This document shows, piece by piece, positions 9,358 through 20,474 of a stretch of DNA of 64,000 bases. Source of the DNA: Bolinopsis microptera. Lineage: Eukaryota; Ctenophora; Tentaculata; Lobata; Bolinopsidae. Each line of letters starts with the position of its first letter. Position 1 is the stretch's first letter. The notes under the pieces were generated by a model. The model was given only the letters and a program-made list of their open reading frames with translations, made no database searches and was not told the DNA's origin. The stretch spans positions 1,736,001-1,800,000 of the forward strand of contig NC_087077.1 of NCBI RefSeq assembly GCF_026151205.1, written 5' to 3'. A program made the position numbers and the translations under genes.

Positions 9358-10704
9358 CTAACAAGCATGCATTTTCTGGTGGCGCAATAAACACGACTTA
9401 TAAGCTGTTGCATATGAACAATCTGGACATTTAAAAGGTTTCTCTTCTGAGTGAGTCGTCATATGCATTTTGAGGTTTGACTTCCGAACTGTTGCATATG
9501 AACAATCTGGACATTTAAATGGTTTCTCTTCTGAGTGAGTCTTCATATGTAAACTGAGGTGTGATTTTTGAACTGCTGCATACGAACAATCTGGACAGTT
9601 AAATGGTTTCTCTCCCGAGTGAGTCATTAAATGTACTTTGAGGTATGACTTATAAGCTGTTGCATATGAACAATCTGGACATTTATATGGTTTCTCTCCC
9701 GTGTGAGTAATCATATGTATTTTGAAAATTGACTTCCGACCTGTTGCATATGAACAATCTGGACATTTATATGGTTTCTCTTCTGAGTGAGTCGTCATAT
9801 GTATTTTGAGGTTTGACTTCCGACCTGTTGCATATGAACAATCTGGACATTTAAATGGTTTCTCTCCCGTGTGAGTAATTATATGTAATTTAAGGTTTGA
9901 TTCCCGAGCTGCTGCATACAAACAATCTGGGCATTTAAATAAGTTTTCTTCGGAATGAGTCTTTATTATATGATCTTTGAGGTGTGATTTATAAGCAGTT
10001 GCAAACAAACAATCTGTACATTTAAATGGTTTATCTCCCGAGTGAGTCATCATATGTACTCTGAGGTTTGATTTCTGAGATGTAGCATACAAACAATCTG
10101 GACATTTAAATGATTTCTCTCCGGAGTGAATTGTTACGTTATATTGAAGAGTAGCACGGATCTTTTCTTGAGGATTGCTATTTTCCAGAGGAATGCAAGC
10201 ACTGTCCGATCTATTCCTGATTGCAGTTCTTAAACCACTATTATTATCAGTATCATTTTGAAATTCATCGCATTCTGATCTTTTTCGTTTGTCAGAGTTT
10301 TCTACATGATCTTTTATATGTTTAATGAAACTATCCTCCTCTAGAATCTTTTCCCCACAAACTGAGCAGAGAAAGCCTCCAGACACTCCATTAATTTCAC
10401 TATGCTCCGTTTTTACTTCTGATTTAAGAACATCGTATTTATTTTCGACACAACAACCATCTTGTTCTGTAACATAACCATTTTCATGAACAGACCCTCC
10501 AGTAAATTCACTCAACAAACTTTGTTCCTCATCCTTTTCTAGTACTTGTAAGTCAGGCTGATAATGACGTTCCCTGACATGTTCAATAAAATACTTCTCA
10601 TAGAAAAGTTGTTCACCACATGCTGGACATAGAAAACCTCCAGTTTTGATTCTCAAATCCTCTTCTTCGGTCTTTATTTCGCTTTTAATGTGAGGACATG
10701 ACAT
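9358..10704 (-). CDS. C2H2 zinc-finger protein, cluster copy 4 (intact, 448 aa)
   Basis: Uninterrupted ORF from ATG 10704. Visible order: psi-K-x-E pair at K7 and K11; atypical finger C26, C29, H42, H47; acidic linker; second psi-K-x-E pair at K94 (LKSE) and K98 (VKTE); finger C113, C116, H129, H133; KRKR at 139-142; a polar linker; then nine C2H2 fingers to residue 446, ending RHQKMHAC. Linkers alternate HSGEKPF, HSEEKPY and HTGEKPF. Finger 2 has one extra residue between the histidines (HIIKTH). It is a likely nuclear DNA-binding regulator. The psi-K-x-E motifs are candidate SUMO-acceptor sites, which in other zinc-finger proteins usually go with repression (inference). It is nearly co-linear with copy 5 in its first fingers, pointing to recent duplication. 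Confidence 0.9.
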   Translation of the reverse strand: MSCPHIKSEIKTEEEDLRIKTGGFLCPACGEQLFYEKYFIEHVRERHYQPDLQVLEKDEEQSLLSEFTGGSVHENGYVTEQDGCCVENKYDVLKSEVKTEHSEINGVSGGFLCSVCGEKILEEDSFIKHIKDHVENSDKRKRSECDEFQNDTDNNSGLRTAIRNRSDSACIPLENSNPQEKIRATLQYNVTIHSGEKSFKCPDCLYATSQKSNLRVHMMTHSGDKPFKCTDCLFATAYKSHLKDHIIKTHSEENLFKCPDCLYAAARESNLKLHIITHTGEKPFKCPDCSYATGRKSNLKIHMTTHSEEKPYKCPDCSYATGRKSIFKIHMITHTGEKPYKCPDCSYATAYKSYLKVHLMTHSGEKPFNCPDCSYAAVQKSHLSLHMKTHSEEKPFKCPDCSYATVRKSNLKMHMTTHSEEKPFKCPDCSYATAYKSCLLRHQKMHAC

Positions 10705-11186
10705 CTGAAGAGTATTCTGGTTAAATTAATAAAATAATTCAAGAGGAAGTTAAAATCAGTAGTATTGTTATCATGAATCAGGAGTTCTGTGCATCTGTTT
10801 TGAATTTAGCGCTATATATAATAGTGTTTTACAGGATAAGTTTTTGATGCATGCATTTTGTCAGAAATGGAAGATATAAGTCAACATACATTATAATTAA
10901 GCTAAGAAAACAATTGCATTCCAGAAACTAAATTTATTAACATGGACATGAGAAATAATGTATAATTAAGGTCACATAATTAATGTTTCTGTAAACTATT
11001 TCGAATATAAATTATCATCAATTATAGATATTGTTACGTCATATCTATTATCTATATATCCTATTAGGCTACAAAATTGCGTCTAAGATGATATGAAAGT
11101 TTTTGAGTTTAACTTATTCGGCGAGTAATTCTCAAATTCATATATATCTAAATACGGAAAAGGATAGATTTAAATTGTAGAGTCTA
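10705..11186. other. Tandem-array spacer, left part (5' flank of copy 4)
   Basis: Standard spacer sequence up to the TA target at 11185-11186, where the Tc1/mariner-like element enters. The spacer resumes at 12471. Confidence 0.6.
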
Positions 11187-12470
11187 CGGGTATTTGCCTC
11201 ACAGAATGGCCAAAAAAAGGAAGGTCTCTCAAAATCACAAAACACACTTTATTCCAGTTTTTATCTCATAAGAAGCTAAGTTAACACTCATATTTTTCTT
11301 CCCGGGGGTTGATTTAATCTCATAACCATTTTTTCTTTGAGAAAAATTGGCCGGAAAATCTTCCTCCAAAAAAACATGCCTCACAGAATGGCCAAATCTG
11401 AATTTCTATAATTTTTTGATGGAGATACTTTTTAAATTTCTATCACCACACGTTGTTAGAAAACCTATTAAGGAATGGGGTAATAACCTAAAACTCACGA
11501 AAAAACTGAGCTGTGAAAAATTATTTCACAAAAAAGAAAAATTGCCTGACAAAATGGCCAAAAAAAAAAGAAAACGAGAAAATTTTATTTTTCTAAAACC
11601 TTTGGCTCTTGTTTCAGGCATGCTGCTGGTATTAATATGCCTTGTTAACACCCCCATATAGGTGAAATTTCTTAGAACTGAATAAAAAGGGCATAATTTT
11701 CCACACCAAAAATGGCCATTTTGTGTGGCGTTGTTCATATTCCCTGATTTCATGATTTATAACCTTCATTCGGCTGTAAAAACACTCCATCTGGGGTGTT
11801 TTGTATGATAAATAGCTTGTGAATACTTTAGACTTATTGTTTCATTGAATAAAAGGAGTTTTAAATTTTGGCCATTTTGTGAGGCATATTTTGGCCATTT
11901 TGTGAGGCATATTTTGGCCATTTTGTGAGGCGTTTAGCCATTTTAGCATTTTGTTTCTTCCTATATTGAACAATGTTCGTTTTGTTTGATGAATACTATT
12001 CTTTAAACATCTTCTGTCATACTGGTGCCAGAAGTTCTCACCAAAATGCAAACTTAGTTCAAAAATTTGAAAACAAATTTTGTGAGGCATATTTTGGCCA
12101 TTTTGTGAGGCGTGTAGCCATTTTAGCATTTTTTTCTTCCTATATTGAACAATGTTCGTTTTGTTTGATGAATACTATTCTTTGGACATCTTCTGTCATA
12201 CTGGTGCCAGAAGTTCTCACCAAAATGTAAACTTAGTTCAAAAATTTGAAAACAAATTTTTCAGTGCTCAAAATTTCTACATAAACAGTCATATTTATGC
12301 CAGAAAATGTGGTCCTAGTTAATGATTTCACCACAGGAAGTGTTGCCAGAAGACTTTTGTTTCATATGGTATCCACAAAACCTACCAGTCTCATATAAAA
12401 AATTAGTTACAAAAACATTTACAAATTTGGCCATTCTGTGAGGCTAGCCATTCTGTGAGGCATTTACCCG
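11187..12470. mobile_element. Non-autonomous Tc1/mariner-like element with iterated GCCTCACA motifs
   Basis: The element is flanked by TA on both sides (11185-11186 and 12471-12472), and the empty site is visible in the sister spacers. The termini are inverted repeats: CGGGTA, two mismatched bases, then TGCCTCACAGAATGGC. Inside, the motif GCCTCACA-R-AATGGCC or its reverse recurs at least ten times in both orientations (for example near 11207, 11380, 11547, 11711, 11868-11930, 12083-12125, 12428-12460). A segment of about 180 bp around 11930-12110 is repeated next to itself at 12110-12270. No transposase can be read in any frame; the short open frames are formed by the repeats. TA target and terminal repeats suit Tc1/mariner; the internal motif iteration is unusual. 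Confidence 0.8.
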
Positions 12471-12615
12471 TAGATATTCATCATTTTTAAACAACACTTC
12501 AGATGATCAGATAATATGAATCATTTTAACACTTGAAACGACATCATAAAAGTTATACTATTTAATGCACATAATAAAAAAAATAGAATAACCCAGAATA
12601 AAGATTCTAATGATT
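12471..12615. other. Tandem-array spacer, right part (3' flank of copy 5)
   Basis: It continues the spacer interrupted at 11186, with TAGATATTCATC and TCAGATGATCAG landmarks, up to the stop of copy 5. Confidence 0.6.
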
Positions 12616-13878
12616 CTAACAAGCATGCATTTTCTGGTGGCGTAGTAAATTCGACTTTTTAGCTGTTGCATATGAACAATCTGGACATTTAGATAGTTTC
12701 TCTTCTGAGTGAGTATTCATATGTAATTTGAGGTCTGATTTATAAGCTGTTGCATATGAACAATCTGGACATTTAAATGGTTTCTCTCCGGAGTGAATAA
12801 TCATATGTGCTTTGAGATATGATTTCCGAGCTGCTGTATACAAACAATCTGGACATTTAAATGGTTTCTCTCCAGAGTGAGTCTTTAGATGATAATTGAG
12901 ATGTGATTTCAGACCAGTTGTGTATGAACAATCTGGACATTTATATGGTTTCTCTTCTGAGTGAGTCGTCATATGCATTTTGAGGTTTGACTTCCGAACT
13001 GTTGCATATGAACAATCTGGACATTTAAATGGTTTCTCTCCTGAGTGAGTCTTCATATGTACTTTGAAGTCTGATTTCCGAGCTGCTGCATACAAACAAT
13101 CTGGGCATTTAAATAAGTTTTCTTCGGAATGAGTCTTTATTATATGATCTTTGAGGTGTGATTTATAAGCAGTTGCAAACAAACAATCTGTACATTTAAA
13201 TGGTTTATCTCCCGAGTGAGTCATCATATGCACTTTGAGGTTTGATTTCCGAGATGTAGCATACAAACAATCTGGACATTTAAATGATTTCTCTCCAGAG
13301 TGAATTGTTACGTTATATTGAAGAGTAGCACGGATCTTTTCTTGAGGATTGCTATTTTCCATAGGAATGCAAGCACTGTCCGATCTATTCCTGATTACAG
13401 TTCTTAAACCACTGTTATTATCAGTATTATTTTGAAATTCATCACATTCTGATCTTTTTCGTTTGTCAGAGTTTTCTACATGATCTTTTATATGTTTCAT
13501 GAAACTATCCTCCTCCAGAAACTTTTCCCCACAAACTGAGCAGAAAAAGCCTCCAGACACTCCATTAATTTCACTCTGCTCCGTTTTTACTTCTGATTTA
13601 AGAACATCATATTTATTTTCGACACAACAACCATCTTGTTCTGTAACATTACCCTTTTCATGAACAGACCCTCCAGTAAATTCACTCAACAAACTTTGTT
13701 CCTCATCCTTTTCTGGTACTTGTAGGTCAGGCTGATAATGACGTTCCCTGACATGTTCGATAAAATACTTCTCAGAGAAAAGTTGTTCACCACATGCTGG
13801 ACATAGAAAACCTCCAGTTTTGATTCTCAAATCCTCTTCTTTGGTCTTTATTTCGCTTTTAATGTGAGGACATGACAT
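12616..13878 (-). CDS. C2H2 zinc-finger protein, cluster copy 5 (intact, 420 aa)
   Basis: Open from ATG 13878 to the stop at 12616. It has the family N terminus (IKSEIKTKEED, so the third psi-K-x-E-like context is slightly altered), two atypical fingers (CPACGEQ and CSVCGEK), the paired LKSE/VKTE motif, a KRKR stretch and eight C-terminal fingers ending RHQKMHAC. Finger 1 and finger 2 are nearly the same as in copy 4 (finger 2 again has HIIKTH), while later fingers differ in number and helix residues. The last linker is unusual (EEKLSKCPDC), replacing the conserved Phe with Ser. Probable function: sequence-specific nuclear DNA binding. A LINE is inserted 540 bases upstream of its ATG and may have altered its promoter. 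Confidence 0.9.
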   Translation of the reverse strand: MSCPHIKSEIKTKEEDLRIKTGGFLCPACGEQLFSEKYFIEHVRERHYQPDLQVPEKDEEQSLLSEFTGGSVHEKGNVTEQDGCCVENKYDVLKSEVKTEQSEINGVSGGFFCSVCGEKFLEEDSFMKHIKDHVENSDKRKRSECDEFQNNTDNNSGLRTVIRNRSDSACIPMENSNPQEKIRATLQYNVTIHSGEKSFKCPDCLYATSRKSNLKVHMMTHSGDKPFKCTDCLFATAYKSHLKDHIIKTHSEENLFKCPDCLYAAARKSDFKVHMKTHSGEKPFKCPDCSYATVRKSNLKMHMTTHSEEKPYKCPDCSYTTGLKSHLNYHLKTHSGEKPFKCPDCLYTAARKSYLKAHMIIHSGEKPFKCPDCSYATAYKSDLKLHMNTHSEEKLSKCPDCSYATAKKSNLLRHQKMHAC

Positions 13879-14420
13879 CTGAAGAGTATTCTGGTTAGAT
13901 TAATAAAATAATTCAAGAGGAGGTTAAAATCAGCAGTAATGTTATCTTGAATCAGGAGTGCTGTGCATCTACTATAAATTTGGCACTATACAGTGTTTTA
14001 CGGGATAAGTTTATGATGGATGCATTTAGTCATAAATGGGAGATGTAAGTCAAAATACATTATAAATAAGCAAAAAAGACAATTGCATTCCAGAAACTAT
14101 ATTTATTAACATGGACATGAGAAATAATGTATAATCAAGGTCAAATAATTAATGTTTCTGTAAACTATTTCGTATATAAATTATCGTCAATTATAGATAT
14201 TGTTACGTCATAACTATTATATATATATACATCCTATTGGGCTACAAAATTGCGTCTAAGATGATATGAAAGTTTTTGAGTTTAACTTAATCGTCAAGTA
14301 ATTCCCAAATTCATATATCTAAACGCGGATAAGGATAGATTTAAATTGCAGAATCTATATATTCATCATTTTTAAAAAAACATTTCAGATGATCAGATAA
14401 AATTAAACATTTTAACACTT
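13879..14420. promoter_or_regulatory. Upstream flank of zinc-finger copy 5 (probable promoter region)
   Basis: This is the conserved 5' flank: CTCTTCAG immediately before the ATG and the AT-rich block upstream. It runs to the LINE insertion point after TTTTAACACTT. No core promoter element can be assigned with certainty. The label rests only on position and conservation among copies. Confidence 0.4.
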
Positions 14421-14687
14421 AATAATAATAATAAAATTTGGTAGCTTAAACACAAACTCTAAGCCCAGTGGATAAACCACAAAACTTATGCTCTATTGTG
14501 TGAAACAAAGATACTAGATCAAGATAACTATAAAGGAGTGTATGCATAGGACATAAAAAGTTTTGGAACGAAGATGACATGCTTATGAAGCGAGCTAACA
14601 GTCTAATTGCTAATCAGTTCAAAAAGATCATGACATTAGGTTGCATCCTAAACAGTTTAAGCAAATAACATAAAGTTATATTGTCAA

Positions 14688-17600
14688 TTAATCGCTCAAG
14701 CCATAACTTTTCTTAAACAGGTGAGTATTTAATAATGTTTTGAACAGATCAACATCAGAACAAGTCTTAATTTCAATAGGTAGTTGGTTCCAGATTTTCG
14801 GAGCAACAGTCTGAAACGCTCTTGGGTGCGATCTTGTAGATCCGACAGCCTGTAGGTGTAAGGAGGAAGTTCTTCTGCTACTCGAACTAACAAATGTTAC
14901 TAGATCACACAGATATGCAGGAGCAACACCATTGACTGCTTTGAAAATCAGTAAACATAACTTAAACTCAATCCTTTCCTTCACCTTGAGCCAATGAAGG
15001 GATTTGAGCTTCTCCTCGACTGAGTCTCTCTTCTTTAATCCAAAAACCAGACGGCATGCTCGGTTCTGAATGTTCTGCAGCTGCGTAATTGAGGCTTGAT
15101 TACAACCATAGTAAAGCGCATTGCAGTAGTCAAGCGATGAGATTACAATTGCTTGAGTCAGTGTTCCCATCTGTTTGGTTGTGAGGAATGTTTTCATCTT
15201 AGCAAGGTCTCTTAGTTTCAGAAAACACGATGTTTTAAGTTGCTTGATTTGCTCACCAAAGTTTAGTTGAGAGTCGAGACAAAATCCGAGGTTCTTTGCA
15301 ACAGGTGACAGCCTGACACACGTCTCAGAGTTAACAAACACGCCCCCTATAGACAGCTGCTGGAGAACAAGCGGTGTCCCAAAAACAATAATCTCAGTTT
15401 TTCCTGCATTGAGCTGTAGATAATGTTTTTTCATCCAGTCATTAATTTCTTGGAAACATTTGGGAACATCGTTGATAAGGACGGTGGGCTCCTCGTTTGG
15501 CTTGAAACTTTTATACAGCTGATGATCGACGGCGTAACCCTGGATGGAGAAGTTCAAATCATGTGCTGCTGAGTACAAAGAGCGAATGTAGATGTTGAAC
15601 AGGACCGGACCCAGCACAGAGCCCTGTGGGACTCCAAACTTTATCACTATCTCATAAGATTCCTCATTTCCAACTTTAATCGTTTGACATCTACCTGTGA
15701 GGAAGCTGCTGAACCATTTCCAAGCTGTCCCTGTTATTCCCAACTCATTTCTGAGGATGTTCAGTAGTTTGCAGTGGTCAACTGTATCAAAAGCTGCGCT
15801 GAGATCTAGGAGAAGAACAACAGTTGCCTTGCTTTCTGTAGATGCAATGAGCAGATCGTTAACAACTCTCACAAGCAGAGTCTCGGTGCTGTGTTTTGAT
15901 TTGTATCCAGACTGCTGTGGGATGTTCAGGTTGTTGTTTTCTAGATGTTCATTTAGACGCCTGAGCACTACTCTTTCTATCAACTTGCCTACAAAACTAA
16001 GGTTAGATATTGGTCTGTAATTCTTGAGATTATCACTATCTAATCCCTGGCCCTTGATCAGGGGTGTGATATGAGCTAGTTTAGCGCCATCAATACTGCC
16101 AGAAGATAATGAAGCATTTACTATGTCAACTAAGACAGGTAGTAGAACCTCAAGGTTTTCTTTAAAGATGTTTGCAGGTAGAGGGTCAATTGAAGAAGAC
16201 TTGATCTCAGATGCCTTGATTATCTCCTCTAGTTCTTCTAGAGTAGTTGGAGAGAACTCAGCTAGTTTTTCTCCGCAGTAAGAGGGCGTTTGATCGTCAG
16301 ACTCCACATGATCAAAGTTATTACGTATTGCCTTTATTTTCTCCTGGAAATATACGTTAAAGTTTTCGACTGTGTCCTTGAGAGACTCCGACGAAGGCAA
16401 CACAATGCTTTTATCCCGATCAAGAAAGGTGTCCACAAATCTAAAAAGACTCCTAAGAAGATAGGAATGCTTTATGAATTCGACTTTTGAAAAACTCATG
16501 TTTCTTCCTGTCTGAGAGTTCTGTGCACTGCTCTCTGATTGATTCATAGTGTGTCTTGTCAGTTAAAGATCCGGAGATTTTCCACTTTGTCTCGGCTTTT
16601 CTTCTTTGGCTTCTAAGTGCTTTATATTCACCATCGAACCAAGGGGCAGACTTACGTTCTTTGATTTCCTTTGTGAGGAGAGGAGCATGGTTATTCAGCA
16701 CAGTTAGGCACTTAGAGTTGTATAGGCTGATGCGGCTTTCAAATGACGGCATTTCAGCTTGTGATAGACCCTCAGGATCCATTACAGTAACCAATTCCTC
16801 AGCAAGATTATCCGCAAAACAATTTTTGTCAATTTCTTTGACATTTCTGAATGTGATAACTTTTTTCTTGTTGAGATTGCTTGCAACTGTTTTTGTGAGA
16901 CTAAAAGTAACCGGGAAATGGTCACAGTTTGGGAACATTTCCGAGGTGTTCGAGTCTACTGTGACACTCTTTGGATTGACTATCTGATGGGAGGAGATTA
17001 CAACATCCAGAATATGTCCTTTGTTGTGAGTTGGATCTCTCACGTATTGATGCAGTCCATAGCTGGCCAATACTTCAGTCAGTTTGGCCGTGTTTCTTGA
17101 TTTATGTTCATCCAAATGAATATTAAGATCACCACAGATTAAAAACTTCTTGTATTTCATGAATATGTTCCCAATAAACTCATCCAAATCTTCAAAAAAT
17201 ACATCAGTCAATGACCCTGGTCGGTAAACACAAGCACAGAGGACAGTATCACCCGATGAGTCCCGAAATTTGCCTAAAACTGCTTCAAACGTATCTCCAC
17301 ACTTATCAAACACAGGAGTAAGGTTCAAATCACTTGAATTGTAAATAATTCCAACTCCTCCGCCTCTGCATTTAGCGGAGTCTTTCCTGATGTAGTGAAT
17401 CAAGTTATAGCCGTAAGACTTGATGGTAGCAGTAACATCATTCTTCATGCTGGTGAGCCAAGTCTCAGTGACAAAAAGGACAGAGATTCTTTGGTCGATT
17501 ATAGATTCCATGATTGGTTGAATCTTATTATTGAGAGAAGTCACATTCCAGCAACAGCCAAGAATCTCTGTCGGAGAGGATTTCAGACCACTGCTTACAA
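14688..17600 (-). pseudogene. LINE ORF2: APE-type endonuclease plus reverse transcriptase, broken
   Basis: The endonuclease starts around WNVTSLNNK near 17560 and shows the family landmarks TETWL, GGGVGIIY, VYRPGS, GDLNIH and CDHFPV down to about 16900. A frameshift near 16480 (FFKS into KVEFIKHS) separates it from the RT. The RT (16547-14688) has YRPISNLS, LLLDLSAAFDTVDH (palm A) and GVPQGSVLGP (palm B). The palm C motif reads YAVD where YADD is required: codon GTC in place of GAC at the second catalytic aspartate pair position. C-terminal RT features (SSLDYCNALYYG, IQNRACRLVFG, WNQLPIEI) resemble CR1/L2/Rex elements. Without that aspartate the enzyme should be inactive. Confidence 0.88.
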
Positions 17601-18992
17601 GTTTTTTGAACTGTAGTAATTGATAGTTTTGCGGAGATGCTGCTGTTCAGCAACATAAGCTGGACATGTCCTATCAAATGCCGTGTGTGTGTCTCTTTCA
17701 TCCCGATACTTGCCCTTAGAGCAGTTAATGCAGCATGGGATAAGACTATTAGTTTTCTTTTCTGGACAATCTTCTGACGTATGATTCTTGGAACAATAAC
17801 CACAAATAGCTTTTTCTGATTCACACTCCGACCTGTAGTGTCCAAACCTTGGCATTTGTTGCATCGTTTTACATGAAATTGATCATAAACTTTGCAACTA
17901 AACGAACTGATGTATAGCCGATCTCCCTGTTGTTCTATGATTTTCCTAATATTGTTACTAACTCGTATAGTAGCTTGATGCTTGCTGCTGTTTTTGATCT
18001 GAGGTTTAACTTTTAGTACGGAAAATGTTTCACCCTGGGATTTTATTGCCTTAATGTTGGGGTGAGCTTGAAGGAGCAGGTCTTCTAGATCTTCTTCAGA
18101 ATAATTATCAGCAAGGTTAGCAACAGAGATTGTGGGCAAACGTTCTGGTGGCTGGTGCGTTTTTATTTCTGGAAGTTGCTGGGATACCTTCTTGACAAGA
18201 TTTTCCCTGTCAGCCGTTGTCGGACACACAACCACAATTTCCCCTTTCTTGTTGACATACCGTTTGTCAGCATGAATGGCGTTGTCTTTGATGATTTTGT
18301 CAACATCTTTGCGATCTTGAGCTTGATTTTCTGGTGTTTTGCTGGACATGATTAATACAGAGCGATATGAAGGGGCAACTGGTGCTGGAGATGAAGGAGA
18401 AGAAATTTCAGTTATGTCTGGAGATGTTTTCATATTCACAACTTTCATAAGTAAACCCTTCATGTCCTCCATAGATTGGGTCAGATTATCTACTCGCCTG
18501 TCAATCAGGTCGACTTTACTTTCGGCACTGACTGCGGAGTTTCTGTTCAGAGTGTGTCTTGCAGACATTACACACAAACGTAAAAGTCCCAAATCTGGAA
18601 CTGTTAACACCCTTGGTTGCGTTTCTGTCGGAATATGCTTTAAAGAAAGTGCGAGGACAGATTACATCAGTGTTAATCCTATCTTTATCAGCATCTCGAC
18701 AAACAGCATGAAATGACGATTTACACAAAAAGCAGGTAAGAGCAGTGTCATTAGCTTGAGCATCATTACAGGTGTTACAAGTGCCGTCTTTGATGTAGGC
18801 AAACTGGTATTGAAGAGTGTTACCTTGTCGCTGTTGAGTACTTTCAGAGGATGTGGATGAGTTCAGGAAAGGTGTGAAACGTTGCGGGGATAACATATCT
18901 TCGCTAACATTCCCGTCAGTCTTTGGCGTAACATCCTGTAACGAGATTGAGGACCTGTTACCCTCATCATCAAAACCATCTTCTCCGATCAT
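17595..18992 (-). pseudogene. LINE ORF1: PHD-like finger, RNA-binding-like region, zinc knuckles, broken
   Basis: It starts at 18992 (MIGEDGFDDEGN). A PHD-like zinc finger follows: CNTC, CFLC, FHAVC, then FVCNVC, ending near 18560. A frameshift near 18545 moves the frame into a coiled-coil stretch (SKVDLIDRRVDNLTQSMED), then a segment resembling an RRM fold (VVVCPTTADRENL through ISVANLADNYSEEDLEDLL) and RCNKCQ. A second frameshift near 17850 leads into GHYRSECESEKAICGYC and CCINCSKGK, which are CCHC-type knuckles. The domain order is that of ORF1 proteins of several CR1-group LINEs, which act as nucleic-acid chaperones. ORF2 begins close to or overlapping its end. Confidence 0.8.
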
Positions 18993-19103
18993 TGCGCACT
19001 TCTTTTACAAAGTGAAACGGTGCAAATCAGCAGAGTCAGTAGAGAATCAAAATTGAGTTCGGGGTCCTCAAATTATTTGTTATATAGTAGTGTTGAAAGT
19101 ATT

Positions 19104-20474
19104 TGACACGACGTCAAAAAAGTAATACTTTTCAATGCACAAAATGAAAAAAATAGAATATAACTCAGAATAAGGATTCTAGAATGATTCTTACTAGCAT
19201 GCATTTTCTGGTGGCGTAACAAATTCGACTTTTTAACTGCTGCGTACGTTCAATCTCCTGAGTGAGTCTTTATATGTAATTTGAGATATGATTTATTAGC
19301 TGTTGCAAACAAACAATCTGGACATTTAAATGGTTTCTCTCCCGAGTGAGTAATCATATCTGATTTAAGATGTGATTTCCGAGCTGCTGCATACAAACAA
19401 TCTGGGCATTTAAATGGTTTTTCTTCGGAATGAGTCTTTAGATGATCCAGAAGAGTATATTTCCGAGCAGCTGCGTATGAACAATCTGGACATTTAAATG
19501 GTTTCTCTCCTGAGTGAGTACTCATATGTGATTTAAGATGTGATTTCCGAGCTGCTGCATATAAACAATCTGGACATTTAAATGGTTTCTCTCTTAGAGG
19601 TGTGACTTATTAGCTGTTGCATACAAACAATCTGTACATTTAAATGGTTTATCTCCTGAGTGAGTCTTCATATGTGCTTTGAGATATGATTTATTAGCTG
19701 TTGCAAACAAACAATCTGGACATGTAAATGGTTTCTCTCCTGAGTGAGTCTTCATATGTGCTTTGAGGTTTGAATTATTAGCTGTTGCAAACAAACAATC
19801 TGGACATGTAAATGGTTTCTCTCCTGAGTGAGTCTTCATATGTGCTTTGAGATATGATTTATTAGCTGTGGCAAACAAACAATCTGGACATTTATATGGT
19901 TTCTCTCCCGAGTGAGTCTTTAAATGATCCAGAAGAGTATATTTCCGAGCAGCTGCGTATGAACAATCTGGACATTTAAATGGTTTCTCTCCTGAGTGAG
20001 TACTCATATCTTCATATGTGATTTAAGATGTGATTTCCGAGCTGCTGCATATAAACAATCTGGACATTTAAATGCTTTCTCTCCAGAGTGAGTCTTTAGA
20101 TGATCTTTGAGGTGTGAATTATTAAAAATTGACTTTATTTATTTATTTATTTATTTATTTATTAGCTGATGCATATGAACAATCTGGACATTTAAATGGT
20201 TTATTTCCCGAGTGAGTCTTTAAATGATCCAGAAGAGTATATTTCCGAGCAGCTGCGTATGAACAATCTGGACATTTAAATGGTTTCTCTCCTGAGTGAG
20301 TACTCATATGTGATTTAAGATGTGATTTCCGAGCTGCTGCATATAAACAATCTGGACATTTAAATGGTTTCTCTCCAGAGTGAGTCTTTAGATGATCTTT
20401 GAGGTGTGAATTATTAGCTGATGCATATGAACAATCTGGACATTGAAATAGTTTCTCTCCCGAGTGAGTAATCA
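19104..20474 (-). pseudogene. Zinc-finger cluster copy 6, C-terminal finger array, decayed
   Basis: The 3' flank of this copy starts at 19104, directly after the LINE. From 19195 upward (minus strand) there is the family C terminus and about a dozen fingers with HSGEKPFKC linkers. Damage: the last finger has lost about 24 bases near 19250; a helix is deleted near 19590-19594; there is a small duplication near 20010; and a microsatellite insertion lies at 20113-20160. Readable blocks are 19250-19525, 19594-20007 and 20155-20474. The array stops abruptly at 20474 inside a finger linker, where a LINE enters. The N-terminal half lies at 24986-25842. Confidence 0.85.
20113..20160 (+). mobile_element. 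Extremely 5'-truncated LINE insertion (3' stub plus TTTA tail)
   Basis: Inside a finger, AAAAATTGACTTT is followed by about seven TTTA repeats and flanked by ATTATT/ATT. The same 3' end with the same tail occurs on the minus strand at 26407-26447, next to the LINE at 27037. This is therefore a 3' stub of that family, only about 13 unique bases long. Confidence 0.65.

Larger units (their letters stand above)
14421..19103 (-). mobile_element. CR1/L2-like LINE with PHD-finger ORF1 (full length, inactive)
   Basis: A near-complete non-LTR retrotransposon of 4.7 kb inserted in the spacer; the empty site (AACACTTGACACGAC) is seen in sister units. The 3' end is an ATT microsatellite tail at 14421-14437. 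The 5' end at about 19103 starts with a 38-nt leader that is also found at the start of the AlkB LINE (32978 onward). It encodes ORF1 (PHD-like finger, RNA-binding-like region, CCHC knuckles) and ORF2 (APE endonuclease, reverse transcriptase). Several frameshifts and a catalytic substitution make it dead. Confidence 0.88.

Noticed and set aside
11347-12230. Several short ORFs in the TA-flanked element as transposase pieces
   Set aside because: They consist of repeated GCCTCACA/GGCCATTTT sequence and show no transposase motif.
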